Shown: piece by piece, positions 45,507 through 53,444 of the stretch
Layout of the letters: every line of letters begins with the position of its first letter
Numbering within the stretch: position 1 is the first letter of the stretch
Source: Armatimonadota bacterium
GTDB lineage: Bacteria > Armatimonadota > JAAZEB01
NCBI GenBank assembly: GCA_012512265.1
Contig: JAAZEM010000149.1
Location: 1-61,487, forward strand
DNA: 61,487 bases
Direction: 5' to 3'
Notes under the pieces: generated by a model
Database searches by the model: none
Told to the model about the DNA's origin: nothing
What the model saw: only the letters and a program-made list of their open reading frames with translations
Program-made: the position numbers and the translations under genes

Positions 45507-46568
45507 ATGATGATACGTGTGGGTGTGGCCGGCCTGCGCCGGGGCCTCAGTCTGCTCAATACCTTCGCGATGCACGCCGGGGTGGAGGTAGTCGCCGCGT
45601 GCGATACCGACGCCGCGCTCCTGGAGCGCGCCGGCAAGGAGATGGGGATCGCCAATCTCTACCAGGAGTATGAGGACCTGGTGAGGCACGACCTCGATTG
45701 CATCGTCATCGGCACGCCGATGCCGCAGCACGCGGCGCAGGCGATCGCGGCCCTGGAAGCAGGGCGGCATGTCTTCAGCGAGGTTCCGGCGGTGGCCTCG
45801 CTCGCGGAGGCGGAGGCGCTGGTGCGCGCCGCCCGCAAGGCGCGCGGCAAGTACATGCTCGCCGAGAATTGCTGCTACTGGGCGTTCATCCAGTCGTGGC
45901 GTCAGAGCGTCTCTGAAGGCGCCATCGGCAAGGTGATCTACGCCGAGGCGGAGTACATCCACGACTGCCGCGGCCTGATGCGCGACGCCACGGGAAACCC
46001 CACGTGGCGCACCCGCCTCCCACCGATCCAGTACTGCACGCACAGTCTGGGCCCGCTTCTCTTGATCACGGGCGACCGTTGCCTCACCGCTACCGGGATG
46101 CACACCGGGAGCAACGTCGCTCCCGATCTGGGCGTCATCGATATGGAAGTGGGCCTCTTCAAGGGGGAGACGGGCGCGGTCTACAAGATCCTGTGCGGCT
46201 TCTCGTTGGTGCGCGAGCCATCCTTCCACTATTACACCCTCTACGGCACGCATGGCTGTCTGGAGCGCGCTCGTGGCGAGGACAAGACGCTCGCCTACTT
46301 CGACTCGGTGCCCCACCTGCGCGGCATGATCTCTTACCCGCTCTCGATCAGCCACCCGCGCGCCCCAGCGGGCGCTACGGTCGGCGGCCACGGCACGTGC
46401 GAGTACTACATGGTGACCGATTTCCTGGAGGCGATCCGCGAGGATCGAAACCCGCCGATCGATATCGACTTCGCCATGGATATGACGCTGCCGGGCATCT
46501 GCGCGCATCTCTCGGCGGAGCAGGGTGGCCAGCCTGTGCCCGTGCCGAACTCGCGCGATTGGGTCTAA
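45507..46568 (+). CDS. Gfo/Idh/MocA-family oxidoreductase
   Basis: 353 residues from the ATG at 45507, six bases after AGGAGG. The N-terminal Rossmann part has [16 protein letters not shown] in place of the usual GxGxxG, with G-L-R-R-G. An [13 protein letters not shown] segment and [15 protein letters not shown], as in Gfo/Idh (normally EKP/EVP), follow. The C-terminal substrate domain contains [11 protein letters not shown] with the likely catalytic His. It oxidises or reduces a sugar or cyclitol with NAD(P). Substrate is unknown. Confidence 0.9.
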   Translation: MMIRVGVAGLRRGLSLLNTFAMHAGVEVVAACDTDAALLERAGKEMGIANLYQEYEDLVRHDLDCIVIGTPMPQHAAQAIAALEAGRHVFSEVPAVASLAEAEALVRAARKARGKYMLAENCCYWAFIQSWRQSVSEGAIGKVIYAEAEYIHDCRGLMRDATGNPTWRTRLPPIQYCTHSLGPLLLITGDRCLTATGMHTGSNVAPDLGVIDMEVGLFKGETGAVYKILCGFSLVREPSFHYYTLYGTHGCLERARGEDKTLAYFDSVPHLRGMISYPLSISHPRAPAGATVGGHGTCEYYMVTDFLEAIREDRNPPIDIDFAMDMTLPGICAHLSAEQGGQPVPVPNSRDWV

Positions 46569-46667
46569 GCTGCTACGACGTGTGCTCTGAAGCCGGAAAC
46601 GGGGTAGAAGCGGTTTGGGGATGCTTCGGCCCTGGAACGGATCGGATCGTCCCCCAAGGATGTGGAG

Positions 46668-47366
46668 ATGATCCGGGTGCGTCTGGCAGAGGAGCGAGGG
46701 CAGGACGTGCGCGACTGGCTGGAGAGCCGGCACACGTTCTCGTTCGGGCGCTATTTCGACCCGCAACAGATGGGATTCCGGCAGCTTCGTGTGATCAACG
46801 AGGATCGCATCGCGGGCGGGGGCGGGTTTCCCACCCACGAGCACGCCGATATGGAGATCCTCACCTATGTCGTGGAAGGGGCGCTGGAGCACCGCGACTC
46901 ACTGGGCACGCATTCCGTTATCCACGCGGATGAGGTGCAGCGCATGACCGCCGGTACGGGCGTCCAGCACAGCGAGTTCAACGCCTCCGCGACCGAGCCG
47001 GTGCACCTGCTCCAGATCTGGATCACTCCGGAGCGTGCCGGACTTGCGCCCGGCTATGAGCAGCGGGCGTTCCCCAAAGAGGAGAAGCGTGGCCGTCTGC
47101 GCCTGGTGGCTTCACGCCAGGGTCGCGACGGCTCGCTCTCCCTCCACCAGGATGTCGATCTCTACGCGTGCCTGCTCGATGCGGGCGGCCAGGTGTCCCA
47201 CCCCCTCCGGAGCGGCCGGCACGCCTGGGTGCAGGTGATCGAGGGCGAGGTCTCGCTGAACGGGCAGGGGTTGACCGCCGGCGATGGAGCCGCGGTGAGT
47301 GACGAGGCGGCGGTCAACCTTGTGGCTGCCTCGCCGGCGCACCTGCTCCTCTTCGACCTGGCTTAA
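46668..47366 (+). CDS. Pirin family (YhhW-like bicupin)
   Basis: 232 residues. The N-terminal cupin has the metal ligands in FPTHEHADMEILTYV (His, His, Glu) and VQHSEFNASA. The second cupin lacks the ligands. YhhW-type pirins oxidise quercetin in vitro; the natural role is unclear. ATG 46668 is preceded by AAGGATGTGG; GTG 46662 is an alternative. It is 100 bases downstream of the oxidoreductase and probably co-transcribed. A weak terminator follows. Confidence 0.92.
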   Translation: MIRVRLAEERGQDVRDWLESRHTFSFGRYFDPQQMGFRQLRVINEDRIAGGGGFPTHEHADMEILTYVVEGALEHRDSLGTHSVIHADEVQRMTAGTGVQHSEFNASATEPVHLLQIWITPERAGLAPGYEQRAFPKEEKRGRLRLVASRQGRDGSLSLHQDVDLYACLLDAGGQVSHPLRSGRHAWVQVIEGEVSLNGQGLTAGDGAAVSDEAAVNLVAASPAHLLLFDLA

Positions 47367-47398
47367 GCCGCCGCCCGTTGCTTCTACGCGGCGTTTTT
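47367..47398 (+). terminator. Possible intrinsic terminator after the pirin gene
   Basis: GCCGC (47367-47371) pairs with GCGGC (47388-47392), loop of 16, then G and five T residues (47394-47398). The stem is short, so termination may be partial. It separates the pirin gene from the exopolysaccharide unit. Confidence 0.4.
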
Positions 47399-47509
47399 CG
47401 TTTACCGCCCGATGCTGCCGGGCGTGCCGCCAGTCCCCCTACTGGCCCTCCCCGCGTCCGGGGATGGCGCATTCCCGAAATCCCCCACTAAGACAAGATG
47501 GCTCTGCCC

Positions 47510-47525
47510 TGGCACTCTTCTTGCA
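47510..47525 (+). promoter_or_regulatory. Sigma-54-like promoter of the chain-length unit
   Basis: TGGCAC-N5-TTGCA, the closest of the three candidates to the -24/-12 consensus. GG (47511-47512) and GC (47523-47524) are 12 bases apart. The start would be near 47536, about 40 bases before the ATG at 47577. Confidence 0.7.
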
Positions 47526-47576
47526 CCCGCGGGGCCCGGATGCGATAGGCTCGGCCCTATCGTGGGAGGAGCTTCC

Positions 47577-49322
47577 ATGGCAGAGATTGCTCACACCCCT
47601 CAGCCGGGGTCCGGAGGGCCTCCGGCAGTATACCGGCCCGGCGCGGCACCGATGGTGCCCGAGGATGGGATCGACCTGCGCCGGATCGCGGAAGGCGTCT
47701 ACCGGAGACGGCGCACGCTCTTTATCAGTCTGGTGATCGCGGCGCTGGCCTCGGTCGCTGGGGCGTTGATGCTCCCTCGCACCTACACGGCGCGCACTTC
47801 GGTGCTCGTGCAATCGCCGGGCTCTGCCGAGGCACTCGGCGGATCCCGGTCGCGTGAGATGGGGCCCGTGACAGCCCAGGTCGATACGCTGCGCGAGTTC
47901 ATCCAGGCCCGCAACTTCATGGAGCCGACACTGCGCAGCCTGGGGCTGATCGAGGAGAACGAGAGTCCCCTCGCGATAGAGGAGCGGATCCGCGCGGTGC
48001 AGGCAAACATCAAGGCGCGCCCGACCGGGGCAAACACCTTCGAGGTCACCTACACCGGCAAGGACCCGGCGTGGCCGGTGCGGATCGTGCGCGGGGTGGT
48101 GGATGGCTTCATCGCCGTCAGCACACGCAGCCGCACCGAGCAGTCCGAGGAGGCCATTGCGTTCCTCGAGGATCAGATGGCGGAGTATCGCCAGCGCATG
48201 GCCAAGACGCGCGAGGCGATCGAAGCATTCCAGGCGAAGAACGCGGCGCTGCTCGCCCAGATACCGGAGACCACTTCGGGGCGTGTGGCGCGGATCGAGG
48301 ACGAGCTTGCCGAGGCGCAGGTGAGCGCGGTCGACGCGCAGATGAAGATGGCGCTCATCCGCAAGCAGCTTGAGAACACCCCGCGGACGATCGTCGCGGA
48401 GACGAGCACGGTTCCCAACCCGCGCGTTCTCGCTTTCCAGACGCGGCTCTCCACGGCGGAGGCGGAGCTGGCAGCGCTTCTGGCACGCTATACGGAGGAG
48501 CACCCGGAGGTCCGCTCCAAGCTTCGCGAGGTGGAGGGCTTGCGTGCCGAGTTCGCGGAGGCAAGCAAGCAACCCACCGCGGCGGGATCGCAGACGACGC
48601 GCATCAACCCGGCCTACGAACGCCTGAAAGACGAGCTGCTGGCGGCAGAGAACCAGCTTCAGACGGCGCGGGCACGCGAGGCGCAGCTCAGGAGCATGCT
48701 CACCCCCGTCCGCTCGCTCGCAAAGGATGTTCCGGCGGTGCGCCAGCAGTGGGAGTACTTGCTGGCCCAGGCGCGCACGCAGGAGGCGCTCTACAATTCG
48801 CTGGTCGAGCGGCTTGAAAGCGCCCGGATGGCCAACCAGCTCGAAGCGCGGCAGCAAGAGGCGGTCTACCGGCTGATCGACCCGGCGCGCATCGTGCCCT
48901 CGTCGAACGGCATGCGCCGCCTGGCGATTGTGCTCGCGGGGCTCGGTGTCGGCTTCCTCATCGGGCTCATGCTGATGGGCCTGCAGGAGATGACCGACCG
49001 CCGCGTGCATTCGGTGCAGGATCTGGAGCGCGTGGTAGGTGTTCCGGTGTTGGCCGCCATTCCGCAGCTGCCGGAGGCTCCGCGCGCCATTCTGGTCCGC
49101 CAGCGCCGGCGCCAATGGCTCGTGGGAATGGCCATCGCAACCGCCGTGATCGCGGCGCTCTTCCTCCTGGGAACGCGCACGCAGGTGGGCCGCGAGTTTG
49201 TGCGCGACCGAATGGCTCCGGTGCCTAACACTGCGCCGGCCTCAATGAACCCCCTCCCTAATTCTGGGGAGAGCGCGCCGGCCACCCCGAGCCGTCCGGA
49301 TCGCCCCGAGCGTGGCAGGTAA
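47577..49322 (+). CDS. Wzz/GumC-like polysaccharide chain-length regulator
   Basis: 581 residues from the ATG at 47577 behind GGGAGGAG. A membrane helix at about 48-66 is followed by a Wzz segment with TARTSVLVQSPGS. Long coiled coils fill about 170-430 (EEAIAFLEDQMAEYRQRM and similar). A second helix is near 445-470, with the Pro/Gly-containing IDPARIVPSSN segment before it. A third hydrophobic stretch (about 515-535) precedes a Pro-rich tail; typical GumC proteins end after the second helix, so the topology is unusual. It controls chain length or export in the inner membrane with the kinase encoded downstream. Confidence 0.9.
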   Translation: MAEIAHTPQPGSGGPPAVYRPGAAPMVPEDGIDLRRIAEGVYRRRRTLFISLVIAALASVAGALMLPRTYTARTSVLVQSPGSAEALGGSRSREMGPVTAQVDTLREFIQARNFMEPTLRSLGLIEENESPLAIEERIRAVQANIKARPTGANTFEVTYTGKDPAWPVRIVRGVVDGFIAVSTRSRTEQSEEAIAFLEDQMAEYRQRMAKTREAIEAFQAKNAALLAQIPETTSGRVARIEDELAEAQVSAVDAQMKMALIRKQLENTPRTIVAETSTVPNPRVLAFQTRLSTAEAELAALLARYTEEHPEVRSKLREVEGLRAEFAEASKQPTAAGSQTTRINPAYERLKDELLAAENQLQTARAREAQLRSMLTPVRSLAKDVPAVRQQWEYLLAQARTQEALYNSLVERLESARMANQLEARQQEAVYRLIDPARIVPSSNGMRRLAIVLAGLGVGFLIGLMLMGLQEMTDRRVHSVQDLERVVGVPVLAAIPQLPEAPRAILVRQRRRQWLVGMAIATAVIAALFLLGTRTQVGREFVRDRMAPVPNTAPASMNPLPNSGESAPATPSRPDRPERGR

Positions 49323-49332
49323 GGAGCCAGGG

Positions 49333-50055
49333 ATGAAGAGAGAGAACCTCCCGTCTGTGCGGGAGACATTTACCGACCACTACAGCCTCATCGAGCAGGA
49401 GGATTTCGGACACCGTCTGCTGGAGGAGTACCGAACCCTCTATACGGCGGCCATGGGCCGGCTGAGCAGGGAAGGGGGCATCGTCCTGGGTGTCTCCAGC
49501 CCGCTCCCCGGCGAGGGGAAGACCACCGTGGCCACCAACATCGCGGGCGCCATGGCGGCCGATCTGGAAAAGCGCGTGCTGTTGACAAGCTGCGCGTTTA
49601 CCTCGGGCGAGCCGCAGGCGCAGGGGAATCAGCGGACGCACCTCGGTCTGGCCGACCTCATCGCGGATCCGGACCAGGATCTGGACCAACTGATCGTGCG
49701 CACGCCCTTGCCCAATCTGAGCGTGCTGTTGCCCGGGACACGGCCGGATAACCCCAGCCGCCTCCTGCGTAGCCAGCGCATGGCGCAGGCGCTGGAGCGG
49801 CTGCGCGACGCCTTCGACATCACGGTCTTCGACATGATGCCGATGCTCTCGGCGAGCGACTCGCAGGTGCTCGCCGCTCAGATGGATGGCGTGCTCCTCG
49901 TCGTTGGCCTGGGTCAGACCGGGATGGATGCCGTCCAACGCGCGGTGCGGATGCTGGGCGAGGGCCGGCTCATCGGGGTGGCAGCGAACCGTGCCCATCC
50001 GCTGCTTCCTCGCTGGATGTTGCACTTCCTCGGAGGGGGCGAGTGGGGAGCGTAG
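49333..50055 (+). CDS. Bacterial tyrosine kinase-like (BY-kinase/ParA-type) ATPase
   Basis: 240 residues from the ATG at 49333 behind AAGGAG, 11 bases after the Wzz stop. Walker A is SPLPGEGKTTVATNIA near residues 56-71. Walker A' is replaced by a TSCAF segment rather than the usual DxD. Another acidic strand is VFDMMPML near 168. The Tyr-rich tail of BY-kinases is absent, so autophosphorylation at that site is unlikely. Its job is probably to control the Wzz protein, as CpsD does for CpsC. The last codons overlap the small gene at 50043. Confidence 0.85.
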   Translation: MKRENLPSVRETFTDHYSLIEQEDFGHRLLEEYRTLYTAAMGRLSREGGIVLGVSSPLPGEGKTTVATNIAGAMAADLEKRVLLTSCAFTSGEPQAQGNQRTHLGLADLIADPDQDLDQLIVRTPLPNLSVLLPGTRPDNPSRLLRSQRMAQALERLRDAFDITVFDMMPMLSASDSQVLAAQMDGVLLVVGLGQTGMDAVQRAVRMLGEGRLIGVAANRAHPLLPRWMLHFLGGGEWGA

Positions 50056-50198
50056 CGGTAGTTCTGGCATTGCTCGGGGCCGGCATCCTCGTGGGCAGGT
50101 GCGCCGGCCCATCCCTGGCTGCGCGCTATCTGCTCTCCCTGGCGGCAGCATTTGCCATCAGCGCCCTCTTCCTGGCCTGGGTGATGCTTGCAAGCTGA
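50043..50198 (+). CDS. 51-residue membrane protein
   Basis: GTG at 50043 follows GGAGGGGG by three to seven bases and overlaps the kinase stop by 13. It encodes 51 residues in two hydrophobic helices (about 2-16 and 26-50) joined by a short loop with Arg and Cys. Its position between kinase and AAA+ ATPase genes and the ribosome site support a real gene. It is too short for most gene callers. Function unknown, perhaps a membrane adaptor for the kinase. Confidence 0.6.
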   Translation: MGSVAVVLALLGAGILVGRCAGPSLAARYLLSLAAAFAISALFLAWVMLAS

Positions 50199-50418
50199 CC
50201 GAGAAGGGGCAGGGGACACGATCCGGTTCGCTGCCCCTCGCTTGGGTGATGCCGGGTTCTGAGGGAAGACTCCATTCTCCCCCCGCACGCGGCCGGATCG
50301 CGCATCCGCTCTCCCAGCCCGCGGTGTCCTGCAGGATGCTCTTTGGCCTGCGGCGAACTCTTGCCCAGGGCCGGCCGCGCGAGAAGCGTGCCAGGCAGCC
50401 GCTTGCAGGAGGGGATCG

Positions 50419-51924
50419 ATGGGGTTTTTCACCAACCGCACTCAGATGACGGGGCAGCGCGCCACGGATGAGCGTCGCCAGCTAGTCGTGGGCGCCGATG
50501 AGCCGCGCACGTTCCAGCGGATCCGTCCCCCCTCGCCGGTCGACCGCAAAGAGTCGGGCCTCTCTTCGCGCATGCTCGAGGGCCTCCTCCTGAAGACGCT
50601 CAAGCAGGAGGGCGCGATGACTGAGCAGGAGCTAAGCGACTTCCTCTGCCTGGCGCCAGGCTGCTTCCGCGTGGAGTTGCAGTCGCTCTACCAGCGCCAG
50701 TTCATCGACTCCGCCGCGCCGATGACGTTCGATATCACCGCGAAGGGCCGCGAGTTGGCGCGCCACTACGAGGCGGAGGATGCCTACGTCGGCCCGGCGC
50801 CCGTCAGCTTCGAGGCCTACTGCCGCATGGTGCTCCACCAGGCTTCCCAGGGCCGGCGCCTCACCCAGGAGGAGTTCGACCAAGCATTCGCCCATCTGCC
50901 TGCTCCGTTCGAGATGCGGCGCATGCTCAAAGAGGCGTTCAACTCCGGCCAGGTGCTCCTCTTCTGGGGCCCTCCGGGCAATGGCAAATCGCTCTGGAGC
51001 GACTCGCTGCATGCCCTCCTTAAGGATCCGGTTCTGCTCCCCCACGCCTTCGAGTTCAACAACCGCGTCGTTCAGTACTATGATCCCGCGTATCACAAGC
51101 TGCTTCCGGACCTGATGAAACAGGAGGAGGATGCCTTTCGAAACACGCCCAACCTGGCTGACAGGCCGGACCGGCGCTGGCTGATCTGCAAGGCGCCCCT
51201 GGTGACCGTCGGCACCGAGTTTCGGGTGGAGCACTTCGAGATCGCCTTCGACGGCAAGTTCAGTGCCCCGCCGCACCTGAAGGCGAACAACGGCATCTTT
51301 ATCTTCGATGACCTGGGCCGCCAGACCCAGGACCACAACATGATCCTCAACCAGTTCATCTACCCGTTGGAACAGCGAGAGACGATCATCAAGTTCGCCG
51401 GTGGCTCCTCCATCCGCGCGCCTTACCGGCAGCGGCTGATCCTCTCGACCAACCTGAATGTTCGGACCACCATTGATGACGCGTTCGCTCGCCGGCTTCT
51501 CTATCAGGTGCTCGTGGACCGGCCCACCGACGACAACTTCAAGCAGATCATCCGGAACGTCGCTCGCGGCCAGGGAGTCACCGACGACGCGCTGCTGGAG
51601 GAGATGGCGCGCAAGCTCCTCTACTGGTACAAGCGCGATGGCCGCGTGATCCGCGCCGCCGACCCGCGCAACCTCTTCCGCATGCTGGATGCCACCTTGG
51701 ACGAGGGCCAGAAGCTCTCCGACGTCCTGACGATGGACCTTATGGAGCGCGTGTACCGGCAATACCCCCTTTCGCTGGAGAAGGATGCTACCGGCTACTC
51801 GGTCACGGAGGCGACGGAGGAGGAGTTTCGGTCCTCCTTCCGGGAGGAAGCGGCAAAGCGCGGCGTGCCGGCGGAGCGGGCGGACGAGCTCGCCGGGCAG
51901 GCGCTGGCCCATTTCCGGGCGTAG
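50419..51924 (+). CDS. AAA+ ATPase with N-terminal winged helix
   Basis: 501 residues from the ATG at 50419 behind GGAGGGG. A winged-helix-like part (about 50-115: LEGLLLKTLKQEGAMTEQELSDFL spans its first helices) is followed by the ATPase: Walker A WGPPGNGKS near 182, Walker B IFIFDDLG near 297, and an arginine-bearing sensor 2 near FARRLLYQ. The remaining C-terminal part has a helical lid. Similar ATPases of unknown function occur beside pilus and polysaccharide genes. It could remodel or power the secretion of the two proteins encoded at 52268 and 52731. The reading frame is open again right after the TAG stop. Confidence 0.85.
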   Translation: MGFFTNRTQMTGQRATDERRQLVVGADEPRTFQRIRPPSPVDRKESGLSSRMLEGLLLKTLKQEGAMTEQELSDFLCLAPGCFRVELQSLYQRQFIDSAAPMTFDITAKGRELARHYEAEDAYVGPAPVSFEAYCRMVLHQASQGRRLTQEEFDQAFAHLPAPFEMRRMLKEAFNSGQVLLFWGPPGNGKSLWSDSLHALLKDPVLLPHAFEFNNRVVQYYDPAYHKLLPDLMKQEEDAFRNTPNLADRPDRRWLICKAPLVTVGTEFRVEHFEIAFDGKFSAPPHLKANNGIFIFDDLGRQTQDHNMILNQFIYPLEQRETIIKFAGGSSIRAPYRQRLILSTNLNVRTTIDDAFARRLLYQVLVDRPTDDNFKQIIRNVARGQGVTDDALLEEMARKLLYWYKRDGRVIRAADPRNLFRMLDATLDEGQKLSDVLTMDLMERVYRQYPLSLEKDATGYSVTEATEEEFRSSFREEAAKRGVPAERADELAGQALAHFRA

Positions 51925-51942
51925 GGGCGCTTCCTCCGCCCG

Positions 51943-52113
51943 GTGGATGCGGGCAACCTCTTCGCCATGGCGGACGGCGCGCGCCCGGCAGAGGAGCCCC
52001 TGGCGCAATTCCTCACACCCGAGAACCTGGCCGCCCTCCTGGAGGAGTATCCCAATTTCACGCCCGATGATGCCGAGCGAATGCGCGGGGCCATCGGCCT
52101 TGGACGAAAGTAG
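51943..52113 (+). CDS. Open continuation of the AAA+ ATPase after an in-frame TAG
   Basis: From the TAG at 51922-51924 the same frame stays open for 62 codons to a TAG at 52111-52113. Codon use (G/C in third positions) looks like coding sequence. A GTG at 51943 could start a 56-residue protein, but no ribosome site precedes it. It may be a separate small protein, a readthrough extension, or a piece split off by a nonsense mutation. It has an EEPLAQFLTPENLAALLEEY segment and no recognised fold. Confidence 0.4.
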   Translation: MDAGNLFAMADGARPAEEPLAQFLTPENLAALLEEYPNFTPDDAERMRGAIGLGRK

Positions 52114-52182
52114 CCTCGGACGCGCGCCGGCGCGCATCATTTCAGGTTGATCGCTGGGAAGCTCCGGCCATTTTGGCCTAAT

Positions 52183-52198
52183 TGGCACCTCCCATGCC
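52183..52198 (+). promoter_or_regulatory. Sigma-54-like promoter of the secreted pair
   Basis: TGGCAC-N5-ATGCC, with GG (52184-52185) and GC (52196-52197) at the right 12-base distance. The last base of the -12 differs from consensus. The start would be near 52209, about 60 bases before the ATG at 52268. Confidence 0.5.
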
Positions 52199-52267
52199 CG
52201 GATTGAGTGGTGATGGGCTCTGCCACGCGTGAGTGGCGGGCCCTGTATCCGAGTGGGAGGTGGATGG

Positions 52268-52708
52268 ATGGCGAAACGGAAGCTCTTGGTGCTCGTGCTG
52301 CTGGCCGGCCTGGTGGTTGGGTCGGTGGGCAGGGCGAGCGCTCTCCTCGGGGGCACGATTGGCACCGCGATCAAGGTGTTCGGCATCGGGTACGCGGTGC
52401 GCGTCTTTGGCCCCCAGATTAACTCCTTCATCAACAGCGTCATGGCTCAGCGCGGCATCGAGCGCGAAGGGGGCACCAAGGTGGTGCCGATCCTCTCCGT
52501 GGGGCAGGGCCTCTACATCGGCGCCGCGCAGGTGATGGGCCCGGCGTCGCGAGTAGACAATGTGCGCTCCGTCGCCCAGGGCGAGGTAACCCTCGGCGAT
52601 GTCCGCCTCAACGGGCTCTTCCCGCTGAATGCGACGGTGCCCCTGATCAGCCCTACCAGCACCGTTCCCGGGGTGGGCATCTCGGCGATCATTGACTTCG
52701 ATGTCTAG
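52268..52708 (+). CDS. Secreted protein sharing a domain with the next gene
   Basis: 146 residues from the ATG at 52268 (GGAGG eight bases upstream). Signal peptide at about 1-25 (KRKLLVLVLLAGLVVGSVG). A hydrophobic Gly-rich segment follows. The C-terminal ~75 residues begin with KVVPILSVGQGLYIGAAQVMG and match the end of the next protein in pattern. No named family is recognised. The two genes overlap slightly or are joined closely (next ATG 23 bases on). It is probably exported to the envelope or the matrix. Confidence 0.75.
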   Translation: MAKRKLLVLVLLAGLVVGSVGRASALLGGTIGTAIKVFGIGYAVRVFGPQINSFINSVMAQRGIEREGGTKVVPILSVGQGLYIGAAQVMGPASRVDNVRSVAQGEVTLGDVRLNGLFPLNATVPLISPTSTVPGVGISAIIDFDV

Positions 52709-52730
52709 ACCAGGGCGAGAGGAGAAGGTC

Positions 52731-53444
52731 ATGGAGAAGCGCAGAGCGATTGCGCTGGCCGCCATCGTGCTTATGGTGACGGCCGTGGGGCTCGCCAGCG
52801 GTGTCGGACAGATGCGCGCCGCGCTCGCCCAGCCGTCGCTGATCAACGTGTCCGCGCGCGAGCGCCAGGTCGATGGCCAATCGCAGGGCGAGGTGCTGGT
52901 TGGTAACCAGGTGGTGCTCCGGATCCGCTCGAGCGCCGGCGGGCTATCGGCAATGCAGCGCGCCAATCAGGTGGCGCAGCGCCTGCAGGCATTCCTCCGG
53001 TCACAGCAGGATGTGACTGCGGCCGACTTTCGCGTGGCCCGGGCGGGTAACGAGTGGGCCGTCTTTGCTGGCGACACGCTTCTGATCACCGCCGACGCGC
53101 AACAGGCGGCGCTCAACGGTACCACGCCAGAGCGTCTTGCACGGTCCTGGCGAGACAACATCGCCCAGGCCGTGACGACCCAGGTCGCGGGTTATCGCGC
53201 CGAGGCCGAGCGCTCGTCGAGCAAGATCGTTCCGATTGTCAGCCTGGGGAGCGGGACCCGTGTTGGGGCGGCACAGATCACCGGCCCGGCAACCAACGTA
53301 GCCCAGGCGAGTGTCGTGGGTCAGATCGAGACCACGTTCCAGGATGTTGTCCGCATCCGCATCTTCGTGCCGCTGGAATCGGTCACAAATATCCAGCGCG
53401 TGCCGCAGGTGAACGTCTCGGCCTACGGGGATATCCGGCTGTAG
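52731..53444 (+). CDS. Secreted protein, paralogous C-terminal domain
   Basis: 237 residues from the ATG at 52731 behind GAGAGGAGAAGG. Signal peptide at about 1-33. Residues 35-155 form a mixed domain with SARERQVDGQSQGEVLVGNQ and a WAVFAGDTLLITAD segment, as in peripheral membrane or inhibitor-like domains of unknown function. Residues ~160-237 start KIVPIVSLGSGTRVGAAQITG and align with the C-terminus of the preceding protein. It converges with the M14 peptidase gene with 22 bases of overlap. Confidence 0.75.
   Translation: MEKRRAIALAAIVLMVTAVGLASGVGQMRAALAQPSLINVSARERQVDGQSQGEVLVGNQVVLRIRSSAGGLSAMQRANQVAQRLQAFLRSQQDVTAADFRVARAGNEWAVFAGDTLLITADAQQAALNGTTPERLARSWRDNIAQAVTTQVAGYRAEAERSSSKIVPIVSLGSGTRVGAAQITGPATNVAQASVVGQIETTFQDVVRIRIFVPLESVTNIQRVPQVNVSAYGDIRL

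Noticed and set aside
47439..49115. Long minus-strand frame over the Wzz gene
   Set aside because: Mirror of a clear coiled-coil protein; no fold and no ribosome site.
50632..52443. Long minus-strand frame over the AAA+ ATPase
   Set aside because: Mirror of Walker-motif protein; no independent evidence.
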